Positions 13,088 through 13,545 of a DNA stretch of 13,545 bases are shown in pieces. Both the position numbers and the translations under genes were made by a program. The notes beneath the pieces were generated by a model. That model made no database searches. It saw only the letters and a list, made by a program, of their open reading frames with translations, and was not told the origin of the DNA. Each line of letters begins with the position of its first letter. Positions within the stretch are counted from its first letter, which is position 1. Source of the DNA: Desulfurococcales archaeon (GTDB taxonomy: Archaea; Thermoproteota; Thermoprotei_A; Sulfolobales; Ignisphaeraceae); contig JAMOOB010000128.1 in NCBI GenBank assembly GCA_027066265.1, positions 1 to 13,545 of the forward strand, in the 5' to 3' direction.

Positions 13088-13545
13088 ATGGAACGATCAT
13101 AGTTTTCAATTCGAGGAGTGGAGATGATCGAAGACGCGTACAGATGACGTTAAGAGCTTCACGACGTAGCGCTGGATCCTCTGTGAATGCACCTCGGTAA
13201 GCAGTGGTAACCATGTGTAGCGGTTCTTCTATGCCTCTAATCAATGCGCATAGATGAAGAGCTTCGATAACCACCAGAACACCACGAGGTTTCAACTCTT
13301 CGTAGATGAAATCCGCAATCTGATTCGTAAGCCTTTCCTGAATCTGGAGTCTTCTCGAGAATGCGTCTACGATTCGAGCAAACTTGCTAAGTCCAAGAAC
13401 TCTTCCCTGCGGTATGTATGCTATGTGTGCGTAGCCGATGATTGGAAGAAGATGGTGTTCGCAAACGGATTTCACAGGTATGTCGTTGATAACAACGAGA
13501 CCCTCATTCGCTACTCCATCGAGATCGAATGTCTTGACGAATTGC
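13086..13545 (-). CDS. folE: GTP cyclohydrolase I (FolE), N-terminus cut by window edge
   Basis: The frame is open to the right edge and 153 residues are visible; the true start is outside, and a GTG at 13475 should not be taken as the start because VVINDIPVKSVCEHH continues upstream of it as in the family. Zinc ligands are present in CEHH and in LHLC, together with LSKFARIVDAFSRRLQIQER and the segment LTNQIAD. The enzyme turns GTP into dihydroneopterin triphosphate, the first step to pterins and to 7-deazaguanines such as archaeosine in archaeal tRNA. The usual HLCM reads HLCA here, a mild change. Some 15 residues beyond the usual end (SSPLLELKTMIVP) form the tail. No partner gene is visible; its 3' end abuts the C/D sRNA on the other strand. 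Confidence 0.93.
   Translation of the reverse strand, partial: QFVKTFDLDGVANEGLVVINDIPVKSVCEHHLLPIIGYAHIAYIPQGRVLGLSKFARIVDAFSRRLQIQERLTNQIADFIYEELKPRGVLVVIEALHLCALIRGIEEPLHMVTTAYRGAFTEDPALRREALNVICTRLRSSPLLELKTMIVP

Noticed and set aside
13473..13475. GTG as the start of folE
   Set aside because: The frame remains open to the window edge and the upstream residues match the GTP cyclohydrolase I family.
1..13545. CRISPR arrays, insertion sequences, attachment sites, tRNA or rRNA genes
   Set aside because: No regularly spaced repeats, transposase motifs or tRNA-like folds were seen on either strand.

Overview
The window comes from a hyperthermophilic or thermophilic crenarchaeon (Thermoproteota), most likely near the Desulfurococcales; I cannot name the genus. 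The reasons are an ESCRT-III-like cell-division protein (CdvB family), ribosomal protein eL33/L35Ae, archaeal-type PheS and PheT, a split LplA/LplB lipoate ligase, TATA-like boxes about 26 nt before starts, GGTG-type Shine-Dalgarno sites, very tight ATGA gene overlaps and two C/D-box guide sRNAs. I saw no insertion sequence, CRISPR array, tRNA or rRNA.

Region 1 (1-4852) is a lipoyl-cofactor locus built around a divergent promoter at 2664-2711. Leftward run two radical SAM enzymes that look like the two-protein lipoyl synthase LipS1/LipS2, followed by a third radical SAM protein of SPASM type that runs off the left edge. Rightward run LplA (ligase catalytic domain), LplB (its accessory domain as a separate gene) and an FAD-dependent oxidoreductase of the geranylgeranyl-reductase-like type that accompanies such clusters (LipT-like). 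Together they could attach octanoate or lipoate to a carrier protein, insert the two sulfurs and supply a redox step. No lipoyl-carrier protein (GcvH, E2 or LbpA) is in the window.

Region 2 (4849-6358, minus) is a three-gene membrane/envelope operon: a signal-anchored coiled-coil protein, then the outer domain and the membrane domain of a DUF1616 protein as two separate genes, in the reverse of the usual domain order.

Region 3 (6406-9897, plus) is the phenylalanyl-tRNA synthetase operon pheS-pheT plus a small unknown gene. PheS appears to start at a rare ATT codon with a well-placed GGTG ribosome site.

Region 4 (9898-11107) holds a C/D-box sRNA (minus), a CdvB-type ESCRT-III protein and ribosomal protein L35Ae.

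Region 5 (11099-13545) holds a TatD-family metal hydrolase coupled behind the AmmeMemoRadiSam radical SAM enzyme (AmrS) on the minus strand, a second C/D-box sRNA (plus) sharing a divergent promoter with amrS, and a GTP cyclohydrolase I (FolE) cut by the right edge. The two sRNAs have the same unusual internal geometry (14-nt guide, GTGA D' box, 3-nt spacer, 12-nt guide, CTGA D box).
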